From Hypsibius dujardini (taxonomy: Eukaryota > Tardigrada > Eutardigrada > Parachela > Hypsibiidae): 24,407 nucleotides of DNA. The DNA lies in the NCBI GenBank assembly GCA_001579985.1, contig LRSR01004284.1, positions 1 through 24,407 on the forward strand. The letters run 5' to 3'. Position 1 is the stretch's first letter. Every line of letters starts with the position of its first letter. The translations under genes and the position numbers were made by a program. This document shows positions 9,712 through 20,600 of this stretch, in pieces. Under the pieces are notes generated by a model. The model saw only the letters and a list, made by a program, of their open reading frames with translations, did no database searches and was not told the origin of the DNA.

Positions 9712-11222
9712 TCAAGACGTTTCCATGGGCTCCTCCTGTGACTTGCGAATTTCCTGACTGACCACATGGTAGTCTACCTTACGCACAGTCTGATTCAGCA
9801 CGACAGTCTTCCCCGGCGGAAAGATATAGTTATTCTCCTTCTTCAGCACATCCGGCTGGTTCTGCTCAAACGGACGCATCACCTTCGCCCCGTCCAAGGT
9901 GATCACGCAGATATCTATGTTCGAGCCAGAGAACAGGTCATTGGTCACACCGGCGTTGATGGCGTTGCGAATCAGCTGAACAGCCTCCTCCGCGGTCATG
10001 TCCGGTCGGAAGTGCGTCTCCAAGACGGACATGGCAGCGATGCTGCCCGAGCCCATTGCCAGGTAGGGCGCGTTGTCGCTAGAACCGTGCGGAGCGATAC
10101 TGATGATGTGGGGCCCCAGATTGTCCACGCCGCCGATGATCAGGGCGGCTTGAATGTGGCCCTGATAGCGGAACAGCATCTGCTTCATCATACGGACGGC
10201 AGCCTTCACGGGGACAATACGACGCGTTGACATTCCTAACAGCTCCAGCTTGCCTGAAAATGAAATAATATCTGTCATTACTACTTCCCTTCCTATTAAC
10301 CATCAAACAGACATCACCGAAAACACCAACCAAACAAAGTCGAATAGCTTCAGGAGCAATGTAGACGGTTACTTCAGTTATCTAACTGGCGCCAAACATA
10401 AATATCCTATGCTCAAAGGATCAAATTCTGTGAATTTGTGCCATGTCACCGGCAAGGTGGTACAATAAACAATAATAATAATAACATGAATCAATAAACC
10501 GATCAATACTGACACTGACAGTCTCAAAACGGACGTAACAAGCTGCTCCTGCTTCTCTTCTCATGTCCACTACTGGCACTGGCACCGCACACTACATCAG
10601 AATCAGAACTAAGCTTAACGAAAAAGCAACAGTATGACATATCACGGCAATAAATCAATCTATACGACCAGTGGACGGACGTAAGATCCTGCAGTGACTG
10701 GCGATACGATCTAACAACCAATCAATCAATTCATCAATCAAATCAATCGATCTAACAACCAATCAATCGATTTATCAACACCGTAAAACACGAAAAGTCC
10801 TGATGACCAAGCAGTTTTAACGATCCAGTTTTCGGTTATTTCTGCCACAGCATTTACCACTGTATTTTTTAATATAGCCACTCTATATACCATTTTTCAA
10901 ATACTATTCGGCCGCAGACTGTACCTGCCATCAAACGCGTGGAATATTCAGTATCGGCGGCCGTTCCCGCACCCAAGCAGTACATATTCTTGGCCAAATA
11001 ATGGATCTTCGCGCAGTTCTTATTCATCACCACGTTCCCGCCGGTGGCCCTGGTGTCAGCGCCGAGGATCACACCGCCCTTGAAGACGACCGCCGCCGTG
11101 GTCGTGCCCGTTTTCAGCGTCTTCGGGGGCTTCACTCCTTGCTTCATCAGATTCTGGTTCCTGGCGTAGTTTTCGAAACTGAATCCCCGAACCTCCTGTT
11201 CCATAGTCGCGATCGCTGCCAT
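9712..11222 (-). CDS. PSMB7: Proteasome subunit beta type-7 (beta2, trypsin-like)
   Basis: Catalytic beta2 subunit of the 20S proteasome, made as a propeptide form. Exons are 11222-10925 and 10253-9712 with a 671-base GT-AG intron; the protein has 279 residues, normal for the family. Residues 1-39 are the propeptide (motif GFSFENYARN). Autocleavage before Thr40 (KTG|TTTAAVVF) would expose the nucleophile. In mature numbering, Asp17 (GADTRAT), Lys33 (NKNCAKIHY), Gly45 (CLGAGTAADT) and Glu53 are present; the small residue 45 and acidic 53 fit the trypsin-like S1 pocket. GSGS (MGSGSIAAM) and the GSGSNIDICVI region supply the remaining active-site elements. The long C-terminal tail that in beta2 wraps around beta3 is retained. 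The gene is convergent with the rhotekin-like gene (196 bases between stops) and divergent from COA4. Confidence 0.97.
10714..10775. repeat. CAATCAATC-rich repeat with a duplicated block
   Basis: The block gatctaacaaccaatcaatc occurs almost twice (near 10708 and 10749) and is surrounded by CAAT/CAAATC repeats, in the PSMB7 intron. The run around 1793-1812 (TCAA repeats) and patches near 2950, 4883 and 14047 are of the same type. Confidence 0.8.
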
Positions 11223-11227
11223 GATGC

Positions 11228-11740
11228 CTGAGAAGTATGAGATACATTAGGATGGGCAAAACGAGAGGATTGCGGAGGAAAACTATCCAAGGTAAGAAAT
11301 CTCGAAAATAAAAAAGACCTTTCGACATCAAAAATAAATAATAATTCCACCTGGTTATTTAAAAAAACACTAGGCTCGAACATGAACCCGGATGCATCAG
11401 CTTACCTGCTTTCCGAGTCGATCAACTCTGCAAAATCCGGAAAAGAAGTAGATCGCAATTATCGAGGAGAGCGGTAGACAATTTTAGGAATAAAAATCGT
11501 CAACAGAGAATGCGTTTGCAGGTTTTCAAACTTGGTCAGACGGACCAGTTCGATAACGCTCAGCTAGGCAGGACTAGCTGGTCTACGGACCGATTGTCTG
11601 CTAGGGGCGATGAGCGGAGTTATGATGAGGCCCCTAGCCCCCCTCCGCCTCTCAGGGGTGGAATTTGCTACAATGTAGAATTCTTCGTAGTCAGCTGTTT
11701 TCATTATACTTTGATCTAAACCTTGGCCTCCTTGTTTTAG
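11228..11740. promoter_or_regulatory. Divergent PSMB7/COA4 upstream region
   Basis: On the minus strand an acceptor (cttctcag) ends at 11228, just before the PSMB7 ATG, and a donor (CAG|GTAAGC) has its exon end at 11406. PSMB7 therefore probably has a non-coding first exon upstream of 11406 and a 178-base leader intron. On the plus strand a pyrimidine-rich acceptor (cctccttgttttag) ends at 11740, suggesting COA4 also has a leader intron. The shared promoter would lie at roughly 11420-11650. Its limits are inferred. Confidence 0.5.
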
Positions 11741-11760
11741 CGCGACAATTGGATTTACTG

Positions 11761-11964
11761 ATGGCGGACACGAAAAGCCAAGGATCCACCGAAGAGGAGG
11801 AAGATGAGGACCCCGTTGTGCGAGCCATTCAAAAGACCGGATGCCTAGAAATTCACTACGCGCTGCAGGAGTGCATGGCGGACAAACAGGACTGGCGCAG
11901 GTGCCAAGAATTAGTGCAAAACTTCAAAACCTGCATGGATAGCTACGCCAGAAGACCGAGATGA
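11761..11964 (+). CDS. COA4: Cytochrome c oxidase assembly factor 4 homologue (twin CX9C)
   Basis: A 67-residue protein with an acidic N terminus (EEEEDEDP) followed by two CX9C motifs: C-LEIHYALQE-C at residues 28-38 and C-QELVQNFKT-C at about 49-59. The blocks GC..H.A.QECMA..QDWR.C and VQ.FK.CM match COA4 (CHCHD8). Twin CX9C proteins enter the mitochondrial intermembrane space through the MIA40 relay and form two disulfides; COA4 supports cytochrome c oxidase assembly. The ATG is the first in frame after the probable acceptor at 11740, and the coding region is a single exon. It is shorter at the C terminus than human COA4. It is convergent with the mitochondrial acyl carrier protein gene; I found no perfect AATAAA between them. 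Confidence 0.9.
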   Translation: MADTKSQGSTEEEEDEDPVVRAIQKTGCLEIHYALQECMADKQDWRRCQELVQNFKTCMDSYARRPR

Positions 11965-12172
11965 TGTTTTATGGTTTTTTGCTTTATCCCTTGCAAATAT
12001 TTGCATTTCTTCTACAATGCACCCACTTCTCCCTTGATTGGTAACAATATCACCCCAGCAGAGAGAGAACATAATAGCAAAAAGTACGGCACACAAATGT
12101 TTTCGGGTTTAAACTTCGCCAATTCAAGCGACAGCAAAAGAGGGTTCTCACATCCCAATGACCAGTTCCGGC

Positions 12173-12860
12173 TCTGAAATAAGAGAAAAAACAATTGAAC
12201 TGTCACGAAAACGGGCATGAGTCAATGATCCAATCAATGGACGATAACAACTCTATACGACGATAGGGATGTCAATCAGCCAATCAGCCAATCAATGGAC
12301 GATAACAAACTATACGACGATAGGGATGTCAATCATCCAATCAATGGACGGTTACAACTCTATACGACGATAGGGATGCCAACTTACCACGACTTCAATA
12401 CTGCGTCGGGTGACGACTGCTTCTGAATGACAAACTTGACAACATCCGCCGGACGAACGAGTTTCTCACCGTCCGTGTCGCTGATCTCATAGCCGAACTC
12501 ATCCTCGAACGCCATCACTAGCTCGACGTGGTCCAGCGAATCCAGTCCCAAGTCGCTCATGAAGTTAGACTCCAAGGAGAGTTTATCCTTGGTCAGCTTG
12601 TCGAAATTCTTGCACACCGTCAGCACACGCTCCTGGACGGCCTCCTGAGAGAGTTTCGGCTTGGCAGACGCATCGCTCATCCACCGCCGCGGCGCGTTGA
12701 AGGTGGTCTGCGCAGCAGGGGAGAGGGCAAAAAGACTGTTCGTCGAAGACGTCTGCCTAGAAAATCGACTGACAACCGAGGAAACTGTCCTTGCGGGAGC
12801 CGTTGCTCGGGTTGAGAGAGTGGTCGCGAGACGTGCGCATTGACGAACTGATCGGAACAT
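12173..12860 (-). CDS. NDUFAB1: Mitochondrial acyl carrier protein (complex I subunit NDUFAB1)
   Basis: Acyl carrier protein of mitochondrial type II fatty acid synthesis, also a complex I subunit and partner of LYR proteins. The main exon is 12860-12388. Residues 1-60 are an Arg/Ser/Thr-rich, acid-poor presequence ending RRW. The carrier domain starts near SQEAVQERVLTVCKNFDKL and has the prosthetic-group site GLDSLDHVE with Ser108 as the phosphopantetheine attachment point, then the acidic helix FEDEFGYEI. The end is unusual. Read through, the frame gives KSW followed by TAA, but that TAA lies inside a strong donor TG|GTAAGT (exon end 12388). A strong acceptor (ttttctcttatttcag) ends at 12174. 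Joining TG to the A at 12173 makes TGA, so the spliced protein would be 157 residues ending KS. The unspliced form has one more Trp (stop 12386-12384). It is divergent from ZCCHC4 and convergent with COA4. Confidence 0.93.
12222..12378. repeat. Three-copy ~50-bp minisatellite in the NDUFAB1 3' intron
   Basis: Units at 12222-12271, 12272-12328 and 12329-12378 share caatcaatggacg and tatacgacgatagggatg; the middle one carries an extra ccaatcag-type insertion. The array ends 8 bases inside the splice donor, filling most of the 214-base intron. Confidence 0.9.
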
Positions 12861-13352
12861 CTTCGTACGGGTTGGGCTTCACCTTGAAAAATAGCAAAAG
12901 GTGTAAAAAACGAGGGAGTATTCGCTGCGGACGACGAAAAATCGAAAAATGAAAAAGTGAGCGGATGTTCGCCGGCGAAGAGTCTACCTCGGTGATTTGC
13001 AAATCGGTCACTCTTCAGAAAGGTGTCTCGAACACGCCGGTCACAATGAGCTGTGCAAAACAGTGGACCCTGGGGCTCGGGGAACTCGTGTTAGCGATGT
13101 CGTGTTGAAGACGTGCTTTGGAAATGCTCGGCTGATTGTTGTTTAACGAGACCACGCCTTTTGTGGGCGTGGTCGTCCACACCGTCGCCCAACTGGACCC
13201 CTCACAATCAGCTGGACCCCTGGTTCCTTGCGACATCCCCGAGACAGCCAGCGATCATCCGCTTCTCCGCAATCCCATTTCCCTGTGTCCCACGCCTAGT
13301 AGCAATTTAGAAAATATTTGGTCGGGCATATTTTTGGGCATATTTTTGGGCG
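12861..13352. promoter_or_regulatory. Divergent NDUFAB1/ZCCHC4 upstream region
   Basis: The 492 bases between the two start codons must hold both promoters. I see a GC/CACC-box-like pair around 13155-13172 (gccttttgtgggcgtggtc) and a direct repeat of gggcatatttttg at 13323-13348, immediately before the ZCCHC4 ATG. There is no clear TATA box, as is common for housekeeping promoters. Confidence 0.5.
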
Positions 13353-15089
13353 ATGGAGGAGAAAAAGTTCGGAGACCTTGATGTCGATCTGAGCGCTCTT
13401 CAGGAAAATCCCCAGTGTCCGCATGGACCGACTCTGCTCTTCCGGCGCCGCAACAAAGATGGCAGTGTATCGACGAAAGACGCTTACTACGCCTGCTCTG
13501 CTTACCGGGATACGAAGGAGTGTCGTTTTCATCTAGCATTCGGTGCGAAGAGAGAAGCCGTCAAGATGAAGCAGCAGCAGAGTGGAGGCTCGAAGAAGCG
13601 CAAGCGCGATGAAATGCTAGAATTCCATCGACCAGAGCGTTGGTTGGACGACGCTAAAGTGGCGTACTGCGCGCGATGTAGTCACATTCTGGCGGAGGAA
13701 GAAGTTTCGGGACATAATCATAAGGAGGTGCAGTCAGTGGATCCGAGATTTCCGACGCGGTTTTTGCTTCCGCTGAATGAAAATCAAAGCGAGGCTCAGT
13801 ATTTCTTCAGCAAAAGTACGCTGGATTTTTTCCTGGGTCTGGTTCAATCACAGAAGGTGAGTGTGGACTGGGGACTCAGACTGCGGAGTGATCACTTTCA
13901 TCCCTGCTTTAGTTTGAAACTTGTCTTCTTACCGCATATTTCATTGAGCGATTGGCAGGATGACTTTCAGTCAGGATTCTTGCTAATTGATTGACCGATT
14001 GCTAGCACTTTTCGGATTCAGTCCATATACTACGCAGTGAAGCGTATGCTTGATTGATGGATTAATTGATGGATTGTTAGTTACGTTTTGTGAATGAAGT
14101 TACAGTACTTTTATTTTTTGAGGTACAACCGGTATACTGTATATATTTCCTGGTCATGGACAAGACTTTTCAAGCGTATACTAAAATAGTATTAAGTACG
14201 GTCGTACGGTCTGAAGTCTGAATCAATAATATGTATCTGGAGGCCACAACAACCTGTTTTATCACACTGTACAGAACTCGATCACCGACTGACCGGTGAA
14301 CCTTGTTTGTAGGTTAAACGAATCATCAACATTGGATGCCCCCGACTGCACGAAGAAGCCATCTCGTCCAGCGTAATAAAAGCCAAGAGTTTCCTGCTAG
14401 ATCTGGACTCTCGATTTGCGCAGTTCTTCCCACGAAAATCCTTCGCCCAATACAACATGTTCAACAACCATTTCCTAACAGAATTGGGACATGCCGATTT
14501 CAAGTCCTTCCTTGGTGAAACGGCCGCCGAAGACGTCTTGATTGTCATGGACCCACCGTTTGGTGGCCGTGTGGAAGTGCTCGGCCACAACCTACGGCAG
14601 CTTTTCGTCGAAATTGGCGGGGAATGCCGTGTCGCCTGGATTTTCCCCTACTTCATGGAGAAACACGTCATCCGGGAACTACCGAGTCTGGTTATGGACG
14701 ACTACAAAGTCGAGTACGACAATCACCGAAAGTTTAAACAAGTGGCGACTGGAGCCGGACGGGGCTCTCCGGTGCGGATATTCACAAATATCCAGCCAGC
14801 AGCATCGATACCCCATCCCTCAAAGGAGGGCTACTGGATGTGCGCGGATTGTGAGCGCTACTCTTCCCGCGAGAACAAGCATTGTCTGGCTTGTGGTGTC
14901 TGCTCCTCGAAGGATGGGAAAACGTGGCGCCACTGTCAGACCTGTGCAAAGTGTGTGAAGCCCGACTGGAACCACTGCAAGAAGTGCAAACGATGCCATG
15001 CGAAAACCTGCTTAGCGAAGGCAGAAACGACGGAAGATGGCGCGTCGTTTAAGAAACGATCATGGAAATTTTCCGGTGGAAAGCGCTGA
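13353..15089 (+). CDS. ZCCHC4: rRNA N6-adenosine methyltransferase ZCCHC4
   Basis: ZCCHC4 methylates one adenosine of large-subunit rRNA (A4220 in human 28S). Exons are 13353-13856 and 14313-15089, joined in phase 0 by a 456-base GT-AG intron, giving 426 residues. Domains in order: a GRF-type zinc finger (CPHGPTLLF at 22-30, YYACSAYRDTKEC at 45-57); a C2H2 finger (YCARCSHI...SGHNHKEV); the Rossmann methyltransferase fold, starting near AQYFFSKSTLDFFLGL and INIGCPRLHE, with catalytic motif DPPF at 248-251 (MDPPFGGRVE); then WIFPYFME, YKVEYDNH and SPVRIFTN. A Cys/His-rich DHHC-like cluster follows at about 330-385 (CADCERYSS, NKHCLACGVC, RHCQTCAKCVKPDWNHCKKC). Human ZCCHC4 then has the CCHC zinc knuckle that names it; here the protein stops about 25 residues after the cluster with a basic tail and no knuckle. 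All catalytic elements I can judge are intact. Confidence 0.95.
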
Positions 15090-15164
15090 AACAAAGCATT
15101 TCGCAGAGCGACTTCCAATATTGAGACACAGTCGTATTCTCACATGCAGGCTAATGGACAGACC

Positions 15165-15272
15165 GGCCGATAGATAGCAAGGCATGCAGACAGACAGTCG
15201 GACAAACAGACACAGAAAGACAAACAGGCAGACAGACACATTGAGGACAAACAGAAAAACAGGCAGACAGCA
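15165..15272. repeat. Imperfect CAGA-family microsatellite
   Basis: Degenerate caga, cagg and gaca units downstream of ZCCHC4. Confidence 0.8.
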
Positions 15273-15638
15273 ATATTAGCGAATTAAGCCATTTGTCTTC
15301 TTGTTTATCGGATCTGTCGGCGCCATTGCAACTTGTGAAACGACCGTGATAAATCTTGTGTCTGCCGGTTGTCATTCGTCCCAAAAGATGCGCAGAAACT
15401 TTCACATGCTTGGCGGAAATTTATGACAGCTCTCCTGCTGATTGCATTGCTCTGCAGCGATGTTCATCAAGACGAATGGTCTGTCTGTCGGGGTGCACTT
15501 GACTTCCACCGAACCGTGCTCTCTGCTTTCACTGATGTGCTCATGCATAGCTAGACCTTATTGCTCAATATAAAAACTGGGGTCTTGTCTCGGCGAGGAT
15601 AAATGATGTTGATGTTGTCACATGTAAACTCCATGGCT

Positions 15639-15640
<2 letters not shown>

Positions 15641-15670
<30 letters not shown>
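15641..15670. repeat. CA dinucleotide repeat
   Basis: Fifteen uninterrupted CA units. Confidence 0.97.
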
Positions 15671-15672
<2 letters not shown>

Positions 15673-16512
15673 GGACCGGAAATATAGCATAATAACACCT
15701 CCTCAGACGCAGAGAAATGTGGTCGACGCGGGGGTGATTCCCCACTTTTCCACACGACACCCGCGAGATTTTGTTATTTCCCCAGTGGGATCGTTTTGGG
15801 CGATTGGGTCAATTTGCCATACCATGGTGCTGTTTTCCGAACATATATTGTAAATGTTCTTCCGCCTTCCGTGGCCGTCGAAGAAGGCCACCGAAACGAC
15901 ACACGTATGTGTTTACCGCCGTATGAAGTGTCAAGGTAGCTCGGATGGGAAGTAAGTGATTTCTCGAGTCACCGGTGCGTGAAGGAAGCACTCTACCTTC
16001 TAAGATGACCTTACTACCGGAACACCAAGAGGAGTACTCGCGGTCAGAGGCCTATACGCGTCGATGCGGTGTGGGGCAAGTGCGAGACCTTGACGAGGTC
16101 CCTGCCGCGTTGCACTATGCGTGACTTCCGGTCGCGTGCTATGCGAGTCAGTCGTTCCTTTCGTTTACCGACAATTTCCTCCACGGCTAATCACCCTCGT
16201 AACTTGACTGTATATTTTGGGAATGAATATTGATAATGCTTGCTGCCTATCCCTTCCTCCGGGGATGATTGAGGCGGGTTCATTATAAAGAGGTCGTTTA
16301 TCCCGACGTAATGGACGGACAACGCCCTGAGACTTCTAGTGCGAGGCATGTGTAAACCGAGCCGCACGCTATCAGCGGGCCGTAGGTTGCGCGACCCAAT
16401 TCCTGAATGACCCTTCCTGAATAGCTTGTTTTACGGTGTGGGGCGTGGTTTCGAGAAAAGTTTAGTTGTAGCAGAAAAGTCAACACACATTTCTACCATT
16501 TGTTTGCTCATG

Positions 16513-16659
16513 CCTACAATATGTAACGGTTAACCTACAATATGTAACGGTTAACCTGCAATATGTAACGGTTAACCTACAATATGTAACGGTTAACCTA
16601 CAATATGTAACGGTTCACCTGCAATATGTAACGGTTCACCTACAATATGTAACGGTTAA
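16513..16659. repeat. 21-bp minisatellite, seven copies
   Basis: Seven head-to-tail copies of cctRcaatatgtaacggttMa (R is a or g, M is a or c). They differ only at these two positions, so the array is young or homogenised. Each unit holds TAACGG, a Myb-type core, and junctions between copies create ggttaacc palindromes. Confidence 0.97.
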
Positions 16660-17142
16660 CTGACTTTTAGGACTTGATAAGGACTCGACTTTCTCTGTGA
16701 GTTTTAATTAAAACGTCACAAGACGTAGAACGCTGCTTTGATTTACGCTTTCAATCTCCATATATTGGTGACGTATGGGCGACGAGTCATATTGAACGCT
16801 TTAATAGTCAGACATTTGACAAGCATGGCAAAAACCCATCCACATAAACTTCCCTCTTCTCTCTCCGCACTGACTTGGGTTCTATTTTTCTCAATCTTGC
16901 ACGCGTTGCAAAGCGGATTACCTCTACAAACCAGCTGCGAACTCCAGCGCTCGCTTGGTTTAACTCAATTAGGGCGAAGTCCCATAGGGATTACTTACAC
17001 TCTCTGTATATATACCCTGTTGTACACTGTCAAATGGCTGGAAAAACTATAAAAATCTGTATAATGTGTAGAATACGCAGTCGGAACTCTCTGTAGTGGA
17101 GCTTCGGAAATGATTCTGACAAGTCTACAACAAAGTCGGAGT

Positions 17143-17617
17143 TTACAATAAAGAGGTTCGGCCAGACAGCCAAGGATGCAACCTTTCCATGGGTAAATGC
17201 CCATTGACATGTCCGTTCAGAATGATGCCGTTGCTGTTGCAGGGACTGCAGACTGGCTGGCTGCGTCGCCCAGACGAATCACGCATGGATGAGTAGTATC
17301 CCGGCAGGATGCACATGGTGCTGAGCTTGCGGTCCAAAGACCGACCGTGGAACTGATCGCGACTCATTGAACTCTCGGCTGCGTGCAGGAAATTGGCCGT
17401 GGTTGAGGCGCACGGTCCCCGGTGCCACTTCCGCCAGGCTGACTGACTCCGTCGTGCCATATGGAAGGCTCCGTAAATGCCGGGATTGAGGACAGAGTTA
17501 CTCATGCCTAGAGATGGGCACCATTCATATGCACTCAATTTAATTATATATACTTATTGGTCAATGAATGGAAATATATTTCGGCGTTGCGTAGCAGCAC
17601 AATATCTAATTTGTGTG

Positions 17618-17690
<73 letters not shown>

Positions 17691-20600
17691 GCCTGCCTGC
17701 ATGTCTGTCTGTCTGGCTGCTTGCCTGCCTGTCGGGCTGACGGGCTCTACATATTGTCTATTCATCTATCTGCCTGTTCTACTGTAAATACGTATGAATG
17801 AACTTTTGTCTATTTTTGGTTAGATTTATAAGCAGCACTTACCGAAAAAGAATATAATTTGGAACATGTAGTGAGCGCTCGGGTCGCCGGGATCCTTGTT
17901 GATAATCACGTAGTAAATCATGCAGACATAGTATGGCGCTGTTGGAAGGATAAGGATAGGTGTTCGTATTCTCATTACACTGTCTATGCCGGTAAAAGTC
18001 ACGGGTATAGGAGAACTCTGAGGTTATAATTACCCCAGCAGACGATGAATGTAACGATCACCAGGATCGAAATGCAGAGAGCCTTAGCTTTGGCGCGTTT
18101 CATTAGGAGTTCCCGCTTTTGCGCCGCGGAAAAGGAGCCTGAATTAAGGCGCGTCGAGCTGGATCGCTTACGTTGCAGCTGCTGTTGTGACTGATCTGGA
18201 AAAACAAAATCATATTTACCGAAATCATCCAAGTGTGGAAATTCGCTTATTTTATATTTGTGGCCAAAATAACAAGGACAAATTTTATGCTTCGCCAGAC
18301 TCAGCCATGATCGATACTGATAAAAATATTCTTCCCCAGATCTGGTCAGTGACCCTTACAAAAAAATATGTCCTACGCACACACGTCAGTATGTTTGAAA
18401 AGTAGAATAATGCACAAATTATATTCCATTCTATTTACGTTGCACAGTTATTATTCATGGTACAGTCTAATGCTGTTACAGTACACCGTACACCTCCATG
18501 GTAAAATGGGTAAAAACAATCTTGATTGAAAGGTCAATGCGCGGATCAGGTATCGGCTTATCACAGAGCAAAGCTGGGAAATTATTGCTGGCCTTCCTGA
18601 ATGTAGCTCATTTACCTTTGTGGCAAAAGAAATCGATTCCCCGTGCAGCAAGCAAAAATCTGACGTTGATTACTAAGCTATATTTAGTATGAGGTGAAGT
18701 ATGTATTCCGGCTCACCCTCCACTTAGTCGATAAATCGGCTCACTCCTTGGTTTCTCTTTTATGACAGGTGCTTGATTGTTTGACTGACGATACTGTATC
18801 CTAATTTACTATAGCACTTCTAAAAATCAAACAATCAAGCGACTGTCTTTAAAGAGAAGCCCATGAGTGGGCATGAGCCGAAATACAGACTTCTCCTCAT
18901 TCCCATCCCAGTCCAATGCAAATATTTTCAATTTTTTTTGGGCCTCGTATTTACCAGAATTATGACGCATATTGAGGCCCCTTCAATTATCTCATTATAT
19001 GGCCGCGTTCTCTATCTCACAGTATAATATAATATATTATATATTGTATATCTTATACTATCTACTTATTATTGCAACTGCAGTCACGCATTCACTGCGC
19101 AAATCTTGCAAACTAATTGCCTGTGTCTGATAAAAGCTAATAAAATGTAGGCCTATAGGCATTTTAGCTATGAATGTAAACACAACGCAGTACAGTTGTG
19201 GCGGAATACTTCTTCAGTCCACACCTAACCTCATGCGCCCACACCCAAACCCATGCGCCCACACCCAAACCCCTGCGCGCACAAACAAACCCCTGCGCGC
19301 ACAAACAAACCCATGTGCCCACACCCAACCCCATGCGCCCACACCCAACCCATGCGCCCACACCCAACCCATGCGCCCACACCCAACCCAAGCGCCCACA
19401 CATGTTAAGGCCATGAGTGGGTGCGCTGGAATGGGCGTGGGCTGCAGAAGTAACTCCGCCACAACCGTATATTGCATCGATGTACTGTATATACAAAAGT
19501 TTGACTTCTGGATTATACATATTAAATATATTTCTGCTCGAGTATCCGAACAGCGCCGCATATCAAATAGAACTTTCTACCCTTCCTTTGCTTCAGCCTA
19601 ATTGTCACTTTAAATATCACGCCCTTTACCTGTAACGCCACCGGTGATCATTTTGGATTCCTTCGCAATTTTGGCAAATATGAGGCAGTAATTTGGTACA
19701 ATGATCAGCAGCGGGACGGCAAACATGACGCAAAATGTGAAGACCACGTAAGCCGGCTCCTGCCAGTCCGCGGAGTAAGCTCCTGTGAATGTGAGAATAA
19801 CTGTGTCTGTCGTTCACAAAACGATTCTTCCCTCTAGCAGCCTCCATGAGGCCGGGGGAAAAAAGCCGGATTGTAGTAACCACAATGAATAGAGCCCGTG
19901 GTTGTCGTTCAGACATTCATGCGACACAGCGGAGTCATCATAATCAATCGGTATTACGTACCGTGCGTGACGCACTGCCGAAAATCCTGAATTCCGTTGA
20001 TGGGGAATGGAGCTTTTTGCACGCTGAAGATGATTAACTGGGGAAAAACAATAACGAACGGTTGGAAATGTGTGTGCTGAAAAATTCGTTTGTTTGTTTG
20101 ACTAAAGCTATGGAGGAATTACTTTTTCACCCCACACCCAAACCCATGCGCCCGCCCATGTTAAGTGGGCGCACTGGAATGGGCGTGGGCTGAAGAATTA
20201 ACTCCGCCACAGCTGTATGTGTAATTATTGCGATGGCACACACACACACTAGTGTTTACAGTCCCCGACAATGGGTACTAGTATTTACAGTTCCCGACAA
20301 TGGGAATGCGACGGAATGTGACTTGTCTTTGGGGAACCAGCAGCCGAATAACAATGAAACCAGTAGTGCTCCTACGGATTATTGCATGAGCAGTTCCAAT
20401 GTGGAACCTCCAGGACTTTGCTGCACGAGTGGATGATTTAATTGACATTAAACGATCTGGCTGATTAGTGCTCATTATTCATGTTATTTAACTAACGGTG
20501 CTGTTCCCTGCCGGTTAGTGCAACTTGAAGGTCACACCAGTGGTGGATGTCTTTGTCCTTGCACATTAAGCTCTCTCGTTTGTTGGTATGAAAAATTGTC

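Larger units (their letters stand above)
15090..17142. other. Gene-free interval between ZCCHC4 and the receptor gene
   Basis: No gene is supported. Contents are an imperfect CAGA microsatellite (15165-15272), a CA dinucleotide run (15641-15670), about 800 bases of unremarkable sequence (15700-16500), and a 21-bp minisatellite (16513-16659). On the minus strand an ATTAAA hexamer near 16800 could serve the receptor 3' end, but this is weak. Confidence 0.6.

Noticed and set aside
16513-16659. Possible CRISPR-like array
   Set aside because: The 21-bp units are directly head-to-tail with no spacers, in a eukaryotic genome; it is a minisatellite.
19164-19601. Long frames over 19164-19601 on both strands (PHPNPCAHT or GVGAWV repeats)
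   Set aside because: They are translations of the minisatellite inside MITE copy 1, with no gene-like features.
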